NCBI RefSeq assembly: GCF_000722545.1 | Contig: NZ_JNVM01000022.1 | Span: 16,369 to 80,368 of the forward strand | From: Paenibacillus tyrphae | GTDB lineage: Bacteria > Bacillota > Bacilli > Paenibacillales > NBRC-103111 | Reading direction: 5' to 3' | DNA: 64,000 nucleotides | In this document: one piece after another, positions 60,532 through 64,000 of the stretch | Position numbering within the stretch: position 1 is the stretch's first letter | How the letters are laid out: every line of letters starts with the position of its first letter | The notes under the pieces: model-generated | What the model was told of the DNA's origin: nothing | Databases searched by the model: none | What the model saw: only the letters and a program-made list of their open reading frames with translations | Position numbers and translations under genes: made by a program

Positions 60532-63500
60532 GTGCCAAACTTTAATGTGTTTAATCTCAACCCCAACGATTTGCGCATTTTAATCTTCGGACAGGATGCG
60601 ACAGGAACCGCTCGCCCCATAAATACCGACTCCGGCGGGTCAATTCTCAATATTCCTATTGGCGGAACGATCGACGTCATTCAACACGTCACAGCAGCAA
60701 CGATCGTGGGCGGAACGATTAATGCCATTACCGGGACAGTAACCGCAGTCGTGCCGTCTACAACAATAACCGGCGGAACTCTAACAACGATTCAATCGGT
60801 ACTGGGGGCCACGGTTACTGCAGGAACGTTAACCACCGTCGAGTCTGTGCTTGGGACTACGATTACCGCGGGGACTGTAAGTGCGACAATCCTAGGGGGA
60901 ACAGTCAGTGCCACGCTACTGGGCGGTACGCTGACGAACCTGCTGGACGGCACCCTTACCAACGTTCTTGGCGCGACGATTACGGCGGGAACATTAACTA
61001 CAGTTGAATCCATACTTGGTGCAACCATTACCGGTGGTACCATTAATGCCATTACCGGGACAATTACAGCCGTCGTACCTTCCGTTACGATATCGGGCGG
61101 AACGATTTCGGTGGTGGAATCCGTTCTTGGGGCGACTATTACAGGTGGGACGGTCAGTACTACCATTCTCGGCGGGACCGTCGGTGCCACGCTGCTGGGC
61201 GGGACTATCGATAATCTGCTCAATGGCACCATCACGAGTGTGCTCGGCGCTACCATCACTGCGGGGACTTTGACTACTGTTGGCTCTGTGCTTGGAGCAA
61301 CCATCTCGGGCGGTACGCTTAATGCGATTTTGGGTACCCTTACTGCGGTCGTGCCTTCCGTTACCATTACTGGCGGTACACTGACGGCAGTCGAATCTGT
61401 ACTTGGGGCTACGATCACCGCAGGAACCATTAGTGCAACGATTGTGGGTGGCACCGTCAGCGCGACAATCTTAGGCGGTACTGTCGGTGCTACCTTGCTA
61501 GGCGGGACTATCGACAATCTGCTCAACGGTACCATTACCAGTGTGCTCGGCGCTACCATTACTGCGGGGACTTTGACCACTGTTGGTTCCATTTTGGGTG
61601 CGACCATCACGGGGGGTACGCTTAATGCGATTTTGGGTACCCTTACTGCGGTTGTGCCTTCCGTCACCATTACCGGCGGGACACTGACGGTAGTCGGATC
61701 TGTGCTTGGAGCCACTATCACTGCCGGAACACTTAGTGCGACGATAGTAGGTGGCACCGTCAGCGCCACAATCTTAGGCGGTACCGTCGGTGCCACACTG
61801 CTCGGCGGGACTATCGACAATCTGCTCAATGGCACCATCACTAGCGTGCTCGGCGCCACCATCACTGCGGGAACCTTGACTTCCGTTGGCTTTGTTTTGG
61901 GAGCGACCATTACAGCAGGAACTATAAGCGCCACCATTCTTGGCGGCTCAGTCAGTGCTACGATCCTTGGCGGGACTATCAACAATCTGCTTAACGGCAC
62001 TATCACCAGCGTACTTGGGGCTACGATCACCGCGGGGACCTTGACTTCCGTCGGTTCTGTGCTTGGCGCGACTATTACTGCTGGTACTATCAGTGCCACT
62101 ATTCTAGGGGGGACCGTCAGCGCGACGATTCTCGGCGGTGCGGTCAGTACTACACTGATAGGCGGAACGATCGACAACTTGCTCAACGGCACCATCACCA
62201 GCGTACTCGGAGCGACCATCACCGCGGGGACCTTGACTTCCGTCGGCTCCGTGCTGGGAGCTACCATTACTGCTGGAACTATTAGCGCAACTATTCTCGG
62301 GGGGACCGTCAGTACTACGATCCTGGGCGGAACGATCAGCAATCTGCTCAATGGCACCATCACCAGCGTGCTCGGAGCGACAATCACCGCAGGGACCTTG
62401 TCTACCGTCGGATCCGTACTGGGAGCCACTATTACAGCAGGCACGATCAGCACAACTATTCTCGGGGGGACCGTCAGTACTACGATCCTGGGCGGAACGA
62501 TCAGCAATCTGCTCAATGGCACCATCTCCAGCGTGCTCGGAGCGACCATCACCGCAGGGACCTTGACTTCCGTCGGCTCCGTGCTGGGAGCTACCATTAC
62601 TGCTGGAACTATTAGCGCAACTATTCTCGGGGGGACCGTCAGCGCGACGATTCTCGGCGGTGCGGTCAGTACAACGATCCTGGGCGGAACGATCGACAAC
62701 CTGCTTAACGGCACCATCTCCAGCGTGCTCGGAGCGACCATCACCGCAGGGACCTTGACTTCCGTCGGCTCTGTACTAGGAGCGACCATTACTGCTGGAA
62801 CTGTTAGCGCAACTATTCTCGGCGGAACCGTCAGTGCGACGATTCTTGGTGGCGCGGTCAGTGCGACGATCCTGGGCGGAACGATCAACAATCTGCTTAA
62901 CGGCACTATTACCAGCGTACTTGGGGCCACCATCACTGCGGGGACTTTGACTTCCGTCGGATCCGTACTGGGAGCCACTATTACAGCAGGTACGATCAGC
63001 GCCACCATTCTCGGCGGCACCGTCAGTACAACGATCCTTGGCGGAACGATCGGCAACCTGCTCAATGGCACCATCTCCAGCGTGCTCGGAGCGACAATCA
63101 CCGCAGGGACCTTGACTTCCGTCGGCTCTGTACTAGGAGCGACCATTACTGCTGGAACTGTTAGCGCAACTATTCTCGGGGGGACCGTCAGCACGACGAT
63201 TCTCGGCGGAACCGTCAGCGCGACGATTCTTGGTGGCGCGGTCAGTACAACGATCCTGGGCGGTACGATCGACAATCTGCTTAACGGCACTATCACCAGC
63301 GTGCTCGGCGCTACGATCACCGCAGGGACCTTAACTACCGTCGGCTCTGTACTGGGAGCGACCATTACTGCTGGAACTATTAGCGCAACTATTCTCGGCG
63401 GAACCGTCAGTGCGACGATTCTTGGTGGCGCGGTCAGTGCGACGATCCTTGGCGGAACAATCGACAACCTGCTCAACGGCACTATCTCCAGCGTGCTCGG

Positions 63501-64000
63501 TGCTACCATCACCGCGGGGACTTTAACTACCGTCGGATCAGTACTGGGAACCACCATTACAGCAGGTACGATCAGCGCTACCATTCTCGGTGGTACGGTC
63601 AGTACAACGATCCTAGGCGGAACAATCGACAACCTACTCAACGGCACTATCACCAGTGTGCTTGGGGCAACGATCACCGCAGGGACCATTAGCGCCACCA
63701 TTCTTGGCGGGACGGTCAGTACCACGATCCTAGGTGGTACGATCGACAGTCTCCTTAATGGCACTATTACCAGTGTGCTTGGCGCCACGATCACCGCGGG
63801 GACCATTAGCGCTACCATTCTTGGCGGGGCGGTCAGTACTACGATCCTGGGCGGTACGATCGACAACCTGCTCAACGGCACCATCTCCAGCGTGCTTGGA
63901 GCTACCATCACCGCAGGGACCTTGACTTCCGTCGGCTCCGTACTGGGAGCCACCATTACAGCAGGTACGATCAGCGCTACCATTCTCGGTGGCACCGTCA
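60532..64000 (+). CDS. Giant Thr/Gly-rich repeat surface protein (partial)
   Basis: The plus frame opens with GTG at 60532 behind AAGGGTGATACGCA and stays open to the edge: at least 1156 codons. The first ~45 residues (NVFNLNPNDLRILIFGQD) match the N-terminal segment of DUF6385-type proteins. The rest is repeats built on ATILGGTVS, SVLGATITAGT and NLLNGTIT units. Thr, Gly, Ile, Leu and Ala make up almost everything; there is no Cys. It would form a long beta-solenoid-like rod; the Thr-rich surface could be O-glycosylated. No signal peptide is seen, consistent with spore or exosporium placement. The end and any C-terminal domain are outside the window. Confidence 0.82.
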   Translation, partial: MPNFNVFNLNPNDLRILIFGQDATGTARPINTDSGGSILNIPIGGTIDVIQHVTAATIVGGTINAITGTVTAVVPSTTITGGTLTTIQSVLGATVTAGTLTTVESVLGTTITAGTVSATILGGTVSATLLGGTLTNLLDGTLTNVLGATITAGTLTTVESILGATITGGTINAITGTITAVVPSVTISGGTISVVESVLGATITGGTVSTTILGGTVGATLLGGTIDNLLNGTITSVLGATITAGTLTTVGSVLGATISGGTLNAILGTLTAVVPSVTITGGTLTAVESVLGATITAGTISATIVGGTVSATILGGTVGATLLGGTIDNLLNGTITSVLGATITAGTLTTVGSILGATITGGTLNAILGTLTAVVPSVTITGGTLTVVGSVLGATITAGTLSATIVGGTVSATILGGTVGATLLGGTIDNLLNGTITSVLGATITAGTLTSVGFVLGATITAGTISATILGGSVSATILGGTINNLLNGTITSVLGATITAGTLTSVGSVLGATITAGTISATILGGTVSATILGGAVSTTLIGGTIDNLLNGTITSVLGATITAGTLTSVGSVLGATITAGTISATILGGTVSTTILGGTISNLLNGTITSVLGATITAGTLSTVGSVLGATITAGTISTTILGGTVSTTILGGTISNLLNGTISSVLGATITAGTLTSVGSVLGATITAGTISATILGGTVSATILGGAVSTTILGGTIDNLLNGTISSVLGATITAGTLTSVGSVLGATITAGTVSATILGGTVSATILGGAVSATILGGTINNLLNGTITSVLGATITAGTLTSVGSVLGATITAGTISATILGGTVSTTILGGTIGNLLNGTISSVLGATITAGTLTSVGSVLGATITAGTVSATILGGTVSTTILGGTVSATILGGAVSTTILGGTIDNLLNGTITSVLGATITAGTLTTVGSVLGATITAGTISATILGGTVSATILGGAVSATILGGTIDNLLNGTISSVLGATITAGTLTTVGSVLGTTITAGTISATILGGTVSTTILGGTIDNLLNGTITSVLGATITAGTISATILGGTVSTTILGGTIDSLLNGTITSVLGATITAGTISATILGGAVSTTILGGTIDNLLNGTISSVLGATITAGTLTSVGSVLGATITAGTISATILGGTV
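60780..64000 (+). repeat. Tandem coding repeats of the surface protein
   Basis: About 16 copies of a unit containing N-L-L-N-G-T start between 60945 and 63867. Spacing is 120 to about 306 bp. Early copies (to about 61800) carry an extra AVVPSVTITGG part; later ones are shorter and more alike. The number of nine-residue ATILGGxVS blocks within a unit changes from one to three or more. This points to expansion by unequal recombination. Confidence 0.9.

Noticed and set aside
60780..64000. CRISPR-like regularity in the repeats
   Set aside because: Repeats are coding, multiples of three, diverged and without unique spacers of constant length.

Overview
The window looks like part of a Paenibacillus-type chromosome (Firmicutes, family Paenibacillaceae; my inference). 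The evidence is strong AGGAGG ribosome-binding sites, a GerA-type germinant receptor, a RocG/GudB-type glutamate dehydrogenase, a DUF6385-type surface protein, and phage genes of Gram-positive type. No rRNA, tRNA or CRISPR array was seen.

Left flank (1-5878): part of a spore-germination receptor, glutamate dehydrogenase, a maltose-acetyltransferase-type enzyme, an alpha/beta hydrolase, a decayed transposase, a GNAT acetyltransferase, bluB and the 3' end of thiC. Nearly all are on the minus strand.

Prophage (5879-40587, 34,709 bp): a complete-looking Mu-like transposable prophage sits inside thiC. It has TG...CA ends with about 28-bp imperfect inverted repeats and a perfect 5-bp target duplication (CCCGC). 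Removing it and one duplication restores an exact 595-codon thiC. Gene order follows Mu: S24-type repressor, divergent Ner-like regulator, MuA transposase, MuB ATPase, small early genes, a DnaI-like ATPase, GemA, Mor. Then come the late genes: terminase, fused portal-MuF, nested protease/scaffold, capsid, contractile tail with a frameshifted chaperone, tape measure, baseplate, fibre, holin and endolysin. The early operon carries what looks like a type II hammerhead ribozyme (11361-11421).

Prophage cargo (36310-40479): a small membrane protein and two secreted proteins, followed by a module that resembles a communication and developmental switch. It has an HTH-TPR receptor of RRNPP type, a 43-codon exported pro-peptide directly behind it, a Spo0E-like phosphatase and an AbrB-like DNA-binding protein. 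With the self-cleaving type repressor, the phage seems equipped to read both DNA damage and a peptide signal, and perhaps to act on host sporulation.

Right flank (40588-64000): the 5' part of thiC with its TPP riboswitch, a metNIQ importer with an attenuator-like leader, a broken serine hydrolase, a DszA/SnaA-type monooxygenase, a deoxynucleoside kinase, oligoendopeptidase F, and cysC followed upstream by the five-gene STM4011-STM4015 cluster of unknown function. Then come a small gene under a promoter that overlaps a LexA-like box, fabF, an MmyB-like regulator, an FkbM methyltransferase, a DUF6385 protein, and the start of a huge Thr/Gly-rich repeat protein that runs off the right edge.
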